Positions 52,104-60,724 of a DNA stretch of 64,000 nucleotides are shown here, in pieces. The notes under the pieces are model-generated. The model was not told the origin of the DNA and did not search any database. It saw nothing but the letters and a program-made list of their open reading frames with translations. This DNA is from Nocardioides luteus (GTDB lineage Bacteria > Actinomycetota > Actinomycetes > Propionibacteriales > Nocardioidaceae). Position 1 is the first letter of the stretch, and each line of letters starts with the position of its first letter. The stretch lies in assembly GCF_000960475.2 (NCBI RefSeq), contig NZ_JZDQ02000012.1:62001-126000 (forward strand), in the 5' to 3' direction. The position numbers were made by a program, and so were the translations under genes.

Positions 52104-52970
52104 GTGCGCCACCTCTACGAATGCCCCATGCGATGGGCCGACCTCGACATGCTCGGTCACGTCAACAACGTCGTCTACGTCGACTACCTCCAAGAGGCGC
52201 GTGTGGACATGCTGCGCACGCATGCCCGCAGCCCGCAGACCCAGGGTCTGGCCGAGGGGGTCGTGGTGGCCAGCCACCAGGTCACGTACGTCGAGCCGCT
52301 GCTCTTCGACTTCACACCGGTCTACGTCGAGTCCTGGGTGACCGACATCCGGGCGGCGAGCTTCACGATGGCCTACGAGATCTTCCGCGATCAGCCCGAC
52401 GGCAGCCGGAAGGTCTTCCTGCGGGCGAGCACCGTCCTGGCGCCGTACGTCTTCGCCACCGAGTCGCCGCGCCGGCTCAAGCCGGAGGAGAAGGCCAACC
52501 TCCAGCCCTACCTCGAGGCCTATCCGGAGGGATGGTCGCCGAAGCCGCTCGCGCTGGGTGAGCCGAAGCGGCTCGAGGCCGGACGCTTCCCGCTCTACGT
52601 CCGCTTCTCCGACGTCGACGCCTACGGGCACGTGAACAACGTGAAGTACTTCGAGTACTTCCAGGAGTCGCGGGTGGCGCTGATGCAGCGGCTCAGGTCG
52701 CACCACGGCCTCGAGGCCTGGCCGTCCGTCGTCGTGGCCCAGACCGACGTCTCCTACCACGCGCCGATCCTCGCCCGCTCCGAGCCGTACGACGTGTGGA
52801 GCCACGTCTCCCGGCTGGGCACCAAGTCGATGACGATCGAGTCCGAGATCGCCGACGGGGACCTCAGGCTCGCCCGCGGGCAGGTCACGCTGGTCTTCTG
52901 GGACCTGGCGTCCGGGAAGTCCGTCGAGCCGACGCCGGAGGTGCGTGCGGCCATCGAGAGCGTGCTCTAG
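52104..52970 (+). CDS. Acyl-CoA thioesterase with two fused hotdog domains
   Basis: The 288-residue protein holds two 4HBT-type hotdog repeats. The first has RWADLDMLGHVNNVVYVDYL (about residue 10), the second RFSDVDAYGHVNNVKYFEYF (about residue 167). In both, Asp precedes GHVNN, as in the 4-hydroxybenzoyl-CoA thioesterase/FadM/YbgC group. It probably hydrolyses acyl-CoA to free acids in the cytosol, as a monomeric equivalent of the usual homodimer. The GTG at 52104 is preceded by AAGGATCGG. It is divergent from the thiolase. Confidence 0.87.
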   Translation: MRHLYECPMRWADLDMLGHVNNVVYVDYLQEARVDMLRTHARSPQTQGLAEGVVVASHQVTYVEPLLFDFTPVYVESWVTDIRAASFTMAYEIFRDQPDGSRKVFLRASTVLAPYVFATESPRRLKPEEKANLQPYLEAYPEGWSPKPLALGEPKRLEAGRFPLYVRFSDVDAYGHVNNVKYFEYFQESRVALMQRLRSHHGLEAWPSVVVAQTDVSYHAPILARSEPYDVWSHVSRLGTKSMTIESEIADGDLRLARGQVTLVFWDLASGKSVEPTPEVRAAIESVL

Positions 52971-52982
52971 CGAGCCCCGGTC

Positions 52983-53531
52983 TCAGTCGCGCCGGTCGAG
53001 ATCGTCGCAGGCGTCCCGGCGGTCGTAGCGGTCGTAGCGGCTGTCGCGCCGGCAGTCGTCACGGTCGTCGCTGTCGCGGTCGCCGTACCACCCGTCTCCG
53101 TCGGTCCACCCGCTCCAGTCCCAGCCGTCCTGGGTCACGGTGAAGTCCTGCTCGGGCATGGCGGGGAGCTGGTCCGAGGGCTTCTTCCCGGGGCGGCTCT
53201 TCCGCGCGCTCAGCGTGTTGCCCTCGGCGGGCTGCCCCGCCTTCGACGGCGGGCCGGACGGCGCGAGCAGGTCCCGCGAGGCGAGCTGGGTGGCGAGCGA
53301 CGCGTCGGGCGGCGGGGGCAGCGTGCCGACGGAGGTGTCCTCGGCGGCGTCGACCGGCTCGGGCGGACCCGTCGGGCCATCGAGCACGCTCTGCGGACCT
53401 GTCGCCTGGTGGGCGGGCTGGCTCGCCTGGTCCGGTCCGATCGACCGTAGACCCCCGATGAGCAGTGCCATCGCGACGGTGGCGACGACGGCAAGTCCGA
53501 CTCCGACGATGGCCCGCTGAGATGCCCGCAT
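52983..53531 (-). CDS. Hypothetical single-pass membrane or exported protein with Asp/Arg-rich tail
   Basis: The 182-residue protein has an N-terminal hydrophobic segment (IVGVGLAVVATVAMALLIGG), a Pro/Ser-rich spacer, a Trp/Asp/Gly patch (TQDGWDWSGWTDGDGWYGDR) and an extremely charged C-terminus with alternating Asp and Arg (DSDDRDDCRRDSRYDRYDRR). I recognise no family. The ATG at 53531 is secure: GGAGG lies five bases upstream. The charged tail could interact with polyanions or metal ions, but that is speculation. Confidence 0.7.
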   Translation of the reverse strand: MRASQRAIVGVGLAVVATVAMALLIGGLRSIGPDQASQPAHQATGPQSVLDGPTGPPEPVDAAEDTSVGTLPPPPDASLATQLASRDLLAPSGPPSKAGQPAEGNTLSARKSRPGKKPSDQLPAMPEQDFTVTQDGWDWSGWTDGDGWYGDRDSDDRDDCRRDSRYDRYDRRDACDDLDRRD

Positions 53532-53625
53532 GCGTCCTCCGAGATGGCGCTGATCCACTGTTTGTTGTGCTTGAGTCCAGTAGCCTCTCAGTGCTTGCGT
53601 CGGTTGTCGAGAAGCGGGACCTTTG

Positions 53626-54585
53626 TCAGCGTTTCCTGAGTCGGGCCGCCAGCAGCGCGCGGCGCTCGGAGATGCGCTGCCACAGGAACTGCTGGACGAC
53701 GAGGGTCAGCCAGCCGGCGAGCGCCATGCCGGAGATGTTGACGACGAGCTGCAGCGTGCTGCCCCAGATCTCGTCGCCGAGCCCGAAGGCGAGCCCGAGG
53801 GCCACGTTGGCGGCCGCCGGGATCGTGGTGACCGAGATGAACACCCCGGAGAGGTTGCCGGCGCGCGCCGAGGTGAGCGCGAGCACTCCGGCGGCGGCCG
53901 CGATCAGCGCGACGATGAAGGACCACTTGTCGGGGGTGTAGATGAAGGCCGTACCCGGTCGCTCGGCGGTGATGTCCGCGGCCGTGATCCAGCCCAGCCC
54001 GCGGGCGACGAGCGCGGCCAGCGTCGTCATGGCGATGCCGACCGCGAACCCCACCACCAACGTACGCAGCGACTGACCCAGCAACCCGAAGCGGCGGCGG
54101 ACCAAGGCGACTCCGAGGGCCGCGATCGCGCCGAACTCGGGCCCGATGACCATCGCCCCGATGACGAGGATCTGGGAGTCGAGGACGATCGCGATGCCGG
54201 CCAGGATCGTGGCCAGGCTGATCAGGCTCATGAAGGACCAGTTGCTCTCGGAGTCCTCGTAGGCCCGCTGGGTCACGTCGGCCCACACCACCGAGTCGGC
54301 GCTGCTGCCCGGCGCCAAGTGGTCTGCGGCGAGGCCGGCCGCGGACATCCACGTCTGCACGGGCTCGACGTGGAGGCTCCCCTCCCGGGGTATGCCGAGC
54401 CCGCGGAGGCGGTCGATGATGTCGTTGGCCGCCTCCCGGGCCACCGCGGCGAGGACGACGTCGCCCTCGGGACGCAGCGAAGCCCCCGGCATGGACGAGA
54501 GCTCGCTGACCGCGGGATCGGCGGTGAGGACCTCGAGGACCGACGGTGTCAGGTGCTTCGGCGAGGTGATCCGTAGCTGCAGCAT
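53626..54585 (-). CDS. DUF389 membrane protein
   Basis: The 319-residue protein has a soluble N-terminal domain of about 130 residues and about six transmembrane helices. SQILVIGAMVIGPEFGAIAAL and SVTTIPAAANVALGLAFG are diagnostic of DUF389. The family is widespread and of unknown function; transport is presumed. It follows corA in the same direction after 68 bases and may be cotranscribed with it. ATG 54585 is used; the longer reading runs into the corA 3' end. Confidence 0.82.
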   Translation of the reverse strand: MLQLRITSPKHLTPSVLEVLTADPAVSELSSMPGASLRPEGDVVLAAVAREAANDIIDRLRGLGIPREGSLHVEPVQTWMSAAGLAADHLAPGSSADSVVWADVTQRAYEDSESNWSFMSLISLATILAGIAIVLDSQILVIGAMVIGPEFGAIAALGVALVRRRFGLLGQSLRTLVVGFAVGIAMTTLAALVARGLGWITAADITAERPGTAFIYTPDKWSFIVALIAAAAGVLALTSARAGNLSGVFISVTTIPAAANVALGLAFGLGDEIWGSTLQLVVNISGMALAGWLTLVVQQFLWQRISERRALLAARLRKR

Positions 54586-54653
54586 GGGCACATTGTTGCG
54601 GACGGGCTCCTCGCCGATCCCGGGCCCGTCCTCACCACGCCGCCGCCGGGGTC

Positions 54654-55805
54654 TCAGATCCAGTTGCGGCGGCGGAAGAGGATGTAGAGCACGACGTTGA
54701 CGGTCAGCATCAGCCCGAGCGCCATGAAGTAGCCGTAGCGCCACTGCAGCTCGGGCATGAAGTCGAAGTTCATCCCGTAGACGGTGCCGACCAGGGTGGG
54801 CGCGAACAGGATCGCCGCCCAGCCGGAGATCTTCTTGACCTCGTCGTTCTGCTGCACGCTGAGCTCGCTGAGCGCCTTCATCTCCTCGTTCTGCTGCTGG
54901 GCGACGAGCGTGGCGTTGACGGTGAGGATGTCGCGCAGCAGGTTGCGGAACTCGTCGATCTGCTCGACGGTGCCGATCACGTGGTCCTCGACGTCGCGCA
55001 GGTAGCGCTGGAGCTCCTCATCGGTGCGGTACTTGGAGAACCCGGCGGCGAGGGAGCGTACGACGCCCAGCAGGGGACGGGTCGCCCGCTGGAACTCGAC
55101 CACCTCGCGGGAGAGCTCGTAGATGCGGCGGGACACCTGGGTGTCGCCGCGGAACATCTCGGTCTCGATCTCGTCGATGTCGTTGGCGAGACCGGCCACG
55201 ACCGGCGCGTAGCCGTCGACGACGCGGTCGAGGATGGCGTACAGCACCGCCTCCGGGCCGAGGCGGAGCAGATCCGGGTTGCTCTCCATGCGGCGGCGTA
55301 CGGGGGAGAGGTCGGGCTGGGCACCGTGGCGCACGGTGAGCACGAAGTCGGGGCCGACGAAGAGGTGCAGCTCACCGAAGTCGATGTCCTCGGTCTCGTC
55401 GACGTACCAGGCCGCCCGCAGCACCACGAACAGGGTGTCGTCGTAGCGCTCGATCTTCGGCCGCTGGTGGGCCAGGATCGCGTCCTCCACGGCCAGCTCG
55501 TGCAGGCCGAACTCCTCGGCCAGCGAGGCCAGCTCATGCTGGTTTGGCTGGTAGAGGCCGATCCAGGCCATCGCGTCGGCGTGCTCGTGGAGCGAGCGGT
55601 AGGTGTCGGCCAGCGTCGAGGGTGAGTCGACGCGGTCGCCGCCGACGTAGACGGCGCTGTCGATCATGCTGCCGCGCGTCACCGGCGTCGGCATCGAGGA
55701 CCGACCGCCTCCGCCCTGCGGTGAGGTCGTCGGCGGAATCTTCGGCGGGTCGGAGCGGCGCTGCTTGGTGAGGGCGCGCAGGGACTTGAACGGGCGCTCG
55801 GACAT
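54654..55805 (-). CDS. corA: CorA-family magnesium/cobalt transporter
   Basis: The 383-residue protein has a large cytoplasmic N-terminal domain with a long stalk helix and two C-terminal membrane helices. The diagnostic YGMNFDFMPELQWRYG loop lies between them, and a basic FRRRNWI end follows. It forms pentameric channels for Mg2+ influx. The first 45 residues are polar and probably disordered. The ATG is secure: AGGAGG lies five to six bases upstream. Confidence 0.93.
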   Translation of the reverse strand: MSERPFKSLRALTKQRRSDPPKIPPTTSPQGGGGRSSMPTPVTRGSMIDSAVYVGGDRVDSPSTLADTYRSLHEHADAMAWIGLYQPNQHELASLAEEFGLHELAVEDAILAHQRPKIERYDDTLFVVLRAAWYVDETEDIDFGELHLFVGPDFVLTVRHGAQPDLSPVRRRMESNPDLLRLGPEAVLYAILDRVVDGYAPVVAGLANDIDEIETEMFRGDTQVSRRIYELSREVVEFQRATRPLLGVVRSLAAGFSKYRTDEELQRYLRDVEDHVIGTVEQIDEFRNLLRDILTVNATLVAQQQNEEMKALSELSVQQNDEVKKISGWAAILFAPTLVGTVYGMNFDFMPELQWRYGYFMALGLMLTVNVVLYILFRRRNWI

Positions 55806-55895
55806 GGTGGCCTCCTGGATGCTGCGAGCGAGCGGGACGGCGACGAACAGACGCGTCGCGCCGGCCCGGGCACGTTCTCCAGGTGTCCGGACCGG

Positions 55896-56105
55896 TCAGG
55901 GCGAGGTGGTACTCGGAGGTTGACCGTCCATGCCGGCCACCTCCTCTCTTCCTCGCTCGCGGGGCTGCAGCCCGGATGCCTCGTTCGTACGGATCCACGT
56001 CCGCACCGGGACATCGTAGGTCCAGCGCGCTCGGCTCAGGTAGTCGTGGCGGCAGAGCGGTGTGAGCGTGGTCTGCGGCTCGCCGTCCTCTGGGCGCTCA
56101 GGCAT
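55896..56105 (-). CDS. Possible small protein, 69 residues
   Basis: A 69-codon minus-strand frame (MPERPEDGEPQTTLTPLCRH at its start) has nearly all G/C third positions in its first 50 codons, as real genes here do. It is polar, contains RHDYLSRARWTYDVPVRTWI and shows no known motif. No ribosome binding site precedes it, and it lies in the 402-base gap between corA and kdpF (55806-56207). Its last part has weaker codon bias. It may be real but short, or chance. Confidence 0.35.
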   Translation of the reverse strand: MPERPEDGEPQTTLTPLCRHDYLSRARWTYDVPVRTWIRTNEASGLQPRERGREEVAGMDGQPPSTTSP

Positions 56106-56118
56106 CCGGGACGGCCGG

Positions 56119-56167
56119 GTCAAGGATGCGTCAAGCGCGCGACGTACGTCGTCAGGAAACCGTCAAG
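56119..56167 (+). promoter_or_regulatory. KdpE-type direct repeats ahead of kdpF
   Basis: GTCAAG (56119-56124) and GTCAAG (56130-56135) are exactly 11 bases apart. GTCAGG (56151-56156) and GTCAAG (56162-56167) are also exactly 11 bases apart. OmpR-family regulators such as KdpE bind hexamers repeated with about one helical turn. The site lies 40 to 90 bases upstream of the kdpF start, where an activator should bind. Confidence 0.6.
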
Positions 56168-56207
56168 GCGGGCGGTCCGCGCCCGCGCACGGGCATGCAA
56201 TGGAGCC

Positions 56208-56354
56208 GTGCTAGATCTCGTCTACATCCTCATCACGCTGGTGTCCTTCGCCGGGCTCGCCGCGTTGGTCGGAGTCATCGACCGACGTCTGGACGACCCG
56301 TCGGACACCGACGTCGCCCCCACTGAGACCGAGACGCGGACGGTGAGCCGATGA
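56208..56354 (+). CDS. kdpF: KdpF-like small subunit of the potassium-transporting ATPase
   Basis: The 48-residue protein has one membrane helix ([21 protein letters not shown]) followed by a polar, acidic tail of about 25 residues. KdpF stabilises the KdpABC complex; known enteric examples are about 29 residues, so the tail is an extension. It begins with a GTG preceded by GGAG with short spacing and overlaps the kdpA start by four bases. Confidence 0.78.
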   Translation: MLDLVYILITLVSFAGLAALVGVIDRRLDDPSDTDVAPTETETRTVSR

Positions 56355-58015
56355 ACACCGTCGTCGCCGCCGTCCTTCAGGTTGCCGTCCTGATCGCCGC
56401 GCTGGCTCTTGCGGTCCCGTTCCTGGGCCGATACCTCGCCCACATCTACACCACCGAGAAGCACCTGCGCGTCGAGAAGGTGGTCTACCGGGTGCTGCGC
56501 GTCGACCCCGACGCGGACCAGCGCTGGCGCTCGTATGCGCTCGCGGTGCTCGGGTTCTCCCTGGTCGGGATCCTGTTCCTCTACCTCCTCGCGCGGGTGC
56601 AGCAGTGGCTGCCGCTGAGCCTCGGCTTCGACCCGTTCCCCAGCGACGGCGCCTGGAACACCGCGGTGTCGTTCGTGACCAACACCAACTGGCAGTGGTA
56701 CTCGGGCGAGGCCGCCGCGGGGAACCTGCTCCAGATGGCCGGCCTGACCGTGCAGAACTTCGTCTCCGCCGCGGTCGGCATGTCGGTCGCGGCAGCCTTC
56801 GCGCGCGGGCTCGCCCGTGGGCGCGGCAACGGTCGCGTCGGCAACTTCTGGGCAGACCTCGTCCGCACCACCCTGCGCGTCCTGCTGCCGATCTCGTTCG
56901 TCGGCGCGCTGGTGCTCGTGGGCTTCGGCGCGATCCAGAACCTCCGGGCCGACCTGGCGATGACCACACTGGACGGCGGACAGCAGATCCTCACCTCCGG
57001 GGCGATCGCCAGCCAGGAGGTGATCAAGGAGCTCGGCACCAACGGCGGCGGCCCCTACAACGTGAACTCGGCGCACCCGTTCGAGAACCCGACCCCGTTC
57101 ACGAACCTCCTGGAGATCTTCCTGCTCCTGGTGATCCCGTTCGCGATGGCCTGGGCGTTCGGGCTCATCGTGAAGGACCGGCGCCAGGGTGGCGCCGTGC
57201 TCGCCACGATGGCGACCCTGTGGCTCGGCGCGGTCGGCCTGCTGACCTGGGCCGAGATCGCCGGGCCCGGCACCGCTCCGCAGCTCGCCGGTGGCGCGAT
57301 GGAGGGCAAGGAGGCCCGCTTCGGCGAGGCCGCCTCGGCGCTCTTCGCATCGTCGACGACCGGCACCTCGACCGGTGCCGTCAACGCGATGCACGACAGC
57401 CTCACCGCCCCGGGCGGTGGGATCGCGATGTTCAACATGATGCTCGGGGAGGTGGCGCCGGGCGGCGTCGGCTCCGGGCTCTACGGGATGCTCATGCTGG
57501 CCATCGTCACGGTCTTCCTGTGCGGCCTGATGGTGGGGCGTACGCCGGAGTACCTGGGCAAGAAGATCGGCCAGCGCGAGATCGTCCTGGTCGCCCTCTA
57601 CATCCTGGCCACGCCGATCCTGGTGCTGGTCGGTGCCGCGGTCGCGGTGAGCTTCCCGGCCGGACCGGCAGGGATGCTCAACTCGGGCGCCCACGGCTTC
57701 TCCGAGGCGTTGTACGCCGTGACGTCGGCCGCCAACAACAACGGCTCCGCCTTCGGCGGGCTGACCGCGGGCACTCCGTTCTGGAACACCCTGCTCGGTG
57801 TGCTCATGCTCTTCGGGCGGTTCCTGCCGATCGTCTTCGTGCTCGGCCTGGCCGGTCGTTTCGCGACGACGCAGCACCTGCCCGCCGGCGCCGGCACCCT
57901 GCCCACCCATCGGCCGCTCTTCGTCGTGCTGCTCACCGGCGTCGCGCTGGTCGTGGTCGGCCTGACGTACGTCCCTGCTCTTGCCCTCGGTCCGATCGTG
58001 GAGTCGCTGTCATGA
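56351..58015 (+). CDS. kdpA: Potassium-transporting ATPase subunit KdpA
   Basis: The 554-residue protein has ten predicted helices and four pore-loop motifs of the superfamily of K+ transporters, including [51 protein letters not shown] and [12 protein letters not shown]. It provides the K+ entry and selectivity filter of the Kdp pump. It overlaps kdpF by four bases (ATGA) and kdpB by four bases, which indicates tight coupling. Confidence 0.95.
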   Translation: MNTVVAAVLQVAVLIAALALAVPFLGRYLAHIYTTEKHLRVEKVVYRVLRVDPDADQRWRSYALAVLGFSLVGILFLYLLARVQQWLPLSLGFDPFPSDGAWNTAVSFVTNTNWQWYSGEAAAGNLLQMAGLTVQNFVSAAVGMSVAAAFARGLARGRGNGRVGNFWADLVRTTLRVLLPISFVGALVLVGFGAIQNLRADLAMTTLDGGQQILTSGAIASQEVIKELGTNGGGPYNVNSAHPFENPTPFTNLLEIFLLLVIPFAMAWAFGLIVKDRRQGGAVLATMATLWLGAVGLLTWAEIAGPGTAPQLAGGAMEGKEARFGEAASALFASSTTGTSTGAVNAMHDSLTAPGGGIAMFNMMLGEVAPGGVGSGLYGMLMLAIVTVFLCGLMVGRTPEYLGKKIGQREIVLVALYILATPILVLVGAAVAVSFPAGPAGMLNSGAHGFSEALYAVTSAANNNGSAFGGLTAGTPFWNTLLGVLMLFGRFLPIVFVLGLAGRFATTQHLPAGAGTLPTHRPLFVVLLTGVALVVVGLTYVPALALGPIVESLS

Positions 58016-60099
58016 CCCAGTTCAACGTCCTTTCCCCCACTCCTGACACCGACGCGGCCCAGGAGCACCACCACGAGCGGCACCCGGTGCCGGCGGCGAG
58101 CGGCGTGCTCTCGCTCGCCCAGATCCGGGAGGCCCTACCGGGCGCCTTCCGCAAGCTCGACCCGCGGCTGTTGGTCGCCACCCCGGTCATGCTGGTGGTC
58201 GAGGCCGGCGCGGTGGTGACCACCGTGCTGTCGATCCTCGACCCGAGCGTGATGGGCTGGCTGGTCACGGCCTGGCTGTGGCTGACCGTGATCTTCGGCA
58301 ACCTGGCCGAGTCGGTCGCGGAGGGCCGAGGCAAGGCCCAGGCGGCCAGCCTGCGCGCGCTGCAGACCGAGACCTCCGCCCGGCGGCTGCGCCCGGACGG
58401 CAGCGAGGAGGCGGTCGCCTCCACGTCGCTGCGGGCGGGTGACACGGTGGTGGTCACCGCGGGGGAGCGGATCCCCGGCGACGGTGACATCATCGAGGGC
58501 GTCGCCTCGGTCGACGAGTCGGCGGTCACCGGCGAGAGCGCACCCGTGATCCGGGAGTCGGGCGGTGACCGGTCCGCGGTTACCGGAGGCACGACGGTGC
58601 TCTCCGACCGGATCGTGGTGCGGATCACCTCCGATCCCGGCCACTCCTTCGTCGACCGGATGATCGCGCTGGTCGAGGGGTCCGAGCGGCAGCGTACGCC
58701 CAACGAGATGGCCCTCAACGTGCTGCTCTCGACCCTGACGGTCATCTTCGTGGTCGTCTGCGGGACGCTCTACTTCCTCGCCGACCACTCCGGCGCCCAC
58801 CAGTCGTGGCTGGTGCTCATCGCACTGCTGGTCTGCCTGATCCCGACCACCATCGGCGCTCTGCTGAGTGCGATCGGCATCGCCGGCATGGACCGGCTCG
58901 TACGCCGCAACGTCCTGGCGATGTCGGGAAGGGCGGTCGAGGCGGCCGGTGACGTCGACGTGCTCCTGCTCGACAAGACGGGCACGATCACCTACGGCAA
59001 CCGGCAGGCCACCGAGATCATCCCGGTCACCGGAGTCACCCTGACCGCGGTCGAGAACGCCGCGGTGCAGGCGAGCCTGGCCGACCTGACGCCGGAGGGA
59101 CGCAGCATCCTGCACCTCGTCGGACGCAGCGCCGCCGGCCCGTCCGGTGCGACCATGGTCGAGTTCTCCGCGACGACCAGGATGAGCGGCCTGGACGCGC
59201 CCGACCTGATGATCCGCAAGGGCGCTGCGTCCGCGGTGGCCGCCTGGGTGGAGGAGAACGGCGGCACCGTTCCGCCCGAGACGTACGTGATCGCCGGGGA
59301 CATCAGCGCCGAGGGCGGTACGCCGCTCGTCGTCGCCGAGCAGCGAGACCGCGAGCGCGCGCGGGTGCTGGGCGTCGTGCACCTCAAGGACGTCGTCAAG
59401 GACGGCATCCGGGAGCGGTTCGACGAGATGCGCGCCATGGGCATCCGTACGGTGATGATCACCGGCGACAACGCCGTCACGGCCGCGGCCATCGCCAAGG
59501 AGGCAGGGGTCGACGACTTCCTCGCCGAGGCGACACCGGAGGACAAGCTGGCGCTGATCCGGAAGGAGCAGCGTGGTGGCCGGATGGTCGCGATGTGCGG
59601 CGACGGCACCAACGACGCTCCCGCGCTGGCCCAGGCCGACGTCGGGGTGGCGATGAACACCGGCACCACCGCGGCCAAGGAGGCCGGCAACATGGTGGAC
59701 CTCGACTCCGACCCGACCAAGCTCATCGACGTGGTCGAGATCGGCAAGCAGCTGCTCATCACCCGTGGTGCCCTGACCACCTTCTCGGTGGCCAACGACA
59801 TCGCGAAGTACTTCGCGATCCTGCCGGCGATGTTCGTGGTCGCCTTCCCGCAGCTCGAGGTGCTCAACATCATGCGGCTCTCGACGCCGGAGTCCGCCAT
59901 CGTCTCGGCGGTCGTCTTCAACGCGCTGATCATCGTCGCGCTGATCCCGCTGGCGCTCCGCGGCGTGCGCTACCGGCCCGCCTCGGCCGTCGAGCTGCTG
60001 CGCCGCAACATCCTCCTCTACGGCGTCGGCGGCCTGATCGCTCCCTTCGTGGGCATCAAGCTCCTCGACCTCGTCATCTCTCTCATCCCAGGACTGTGA
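58012..60099 (+). CDS. kdpB: Potassium-transporting P-type ATPase subunit KdpB
   Basis: The 695-residue P-type ATPase has the phosphorylated aspartate (Asp321) in [10 protein letters not shown], the TGES actuator motif in [12 protein letters not shown], the nucleotide-binding domain, and the hinge [18 protein letters not shown]. It energises K+ uptake through KdpA. It overlaps kdpA by four bases. Long readings upstream of 58012 are shadows of kdpA. Confidence 0.96.
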   Translation: MTQFNVLSPTPDTDAAQEHHHERHPVPAASGVLSLAQIREALPGAFRKLDPRLLVATPVMLVVEAGAVVTTVLSILDPSVMGWLVTAWLWLTVIFGNLAESVAEGRGKAQAASLRALQTETSARRLRPDGSEEAVASTSLRAGDTVVVTAGERIPGDGDIIEGVASVDESAVTGESAPVIRESGGDRSAVTGGTTVLSDRIVVRITSDPGHSFVDRMIALVEGSERQRTPNEMALNVLLSTLTVIFVVVCGTLYFLADHSGAHQSWLVLIALLVCLIPTTIGALLSAIGIAGMDRLVRRNVLAMSGRAVEAAGDVDVLLLDKTGTITYGNRQATEIIPVTGVTLTAVENAAVQASLADLTPEGRSILHLVGRSAAGPSGATMVEFSATTRMSGLDAPDLMIRKGAASAVAAWVEENGGTVPPETYVIAGDISAEGGTPLVVAEQRDRERARVLGVVHLKDVVKDGIRERFDEMRAMGIRTVMITGDNAVTAAAIAKEAGVDDFLAEATPEDKLALIRKEQRGGRMVAMCGDGTNDAPALAQADVGVAMNTGTTAAKEAGNMVDLDSDPTKLIDVVEIGKQLLITRGALTTFSVANDIAKYFAILPAMFVVAFPQLEVLNIMRLSTPESAIVSAVVFNALIIVALIPLALRGVRYRPASAVELLRRNILLYGVGGLIAPFVGIKLLDLVISLIPGL

Positions 60100-60107
60100 T
60101 CACTGCC

Positions 60108-60719
60108 ATGAACGACATCTACGCCCTCATGCGGCACTCCTGGGCAGGGCTCCGGGTGCTCATCGCCGCCACCCTCCTGCTCGGTCTCGGCTATCCGCTC
60201 CTCGTCACCGGCGTCGCCCAGGTCGCCTTCCCCTGGCAGGCCAACGGCTCGCTGGTGACGGCCGACGGGAGCCGCACCACCGACCCGTCCGAGGCCGCGG
60301 GGTCCGTCCTACTCGGGCAGGTCAGCGACGACTCTGCGCTGTTCTACCCGCGGCCCTCCGCCGCCGGTGACGGCTACGACACGATGTCCACCTACGGCTC
60401 CAACCTCGGTCCCGAGGAGCCGGCGCTGATCAAGGCGATCAAGGAGCGCAAGGCCGAGGTCGCCGCCCGCGAGGGCGTCACGGCCGACGAGGTGCCCGCC
60501 GACGCGGTCACCGCCTCCGCCTCCGGCCTCGACCCGCACATCTCCCCGGCCTACGCCTCGCTCCAGGTCGCTCGGGTGGCCGAGGCCAACGGCCTCCCGG
60601 AGGCGAAGGTGCGTGAGCTGGTCGAGGAGAGCACCGAGGGACGTACGGCGGGAGTGCTCGGAGAGGCGCGCGTCAACGTGCTCCTGCTCAACATCGCTGT
60701 GAAGCAGGCGGCACACTGA
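60108..60719 (+). CDS. kdpC: Potassium-transporting ATPase subunit KdpC
   Basis: The 203-residue protein has one N-terminal helix and an extracytoplasmic domain. The features SVLLGQVSDDSALFYPRPSA, SGLDPHISPAYASLQVARVA and LGEARVNVLLLNIAV are the KdpC signatures. It is thought to assist K+ binding or assembly. It starts eight bases after kdpB. The following kdpD starts five bases after its stop. Confidence 0.95.
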   Translation: MNDIYALMRHSWAGLRVLIAATLLLGLGYPLLVTGVAQVAFPWQANGSLVTADGSRTTDPSEAAGSVLLGQVSDDSALFYPRPSAAGDGYDTMSTYGSNLGPEEPALIKAIKERKAEVAAREGVTADEVPADAVTASASGLDPHISPAYASLQVARVAEANGLPEAKVRELVEESTEGRTAGVLGEARVNVLLLNIAVKQAAH

Positions 60720-60724
60720 TCCTC

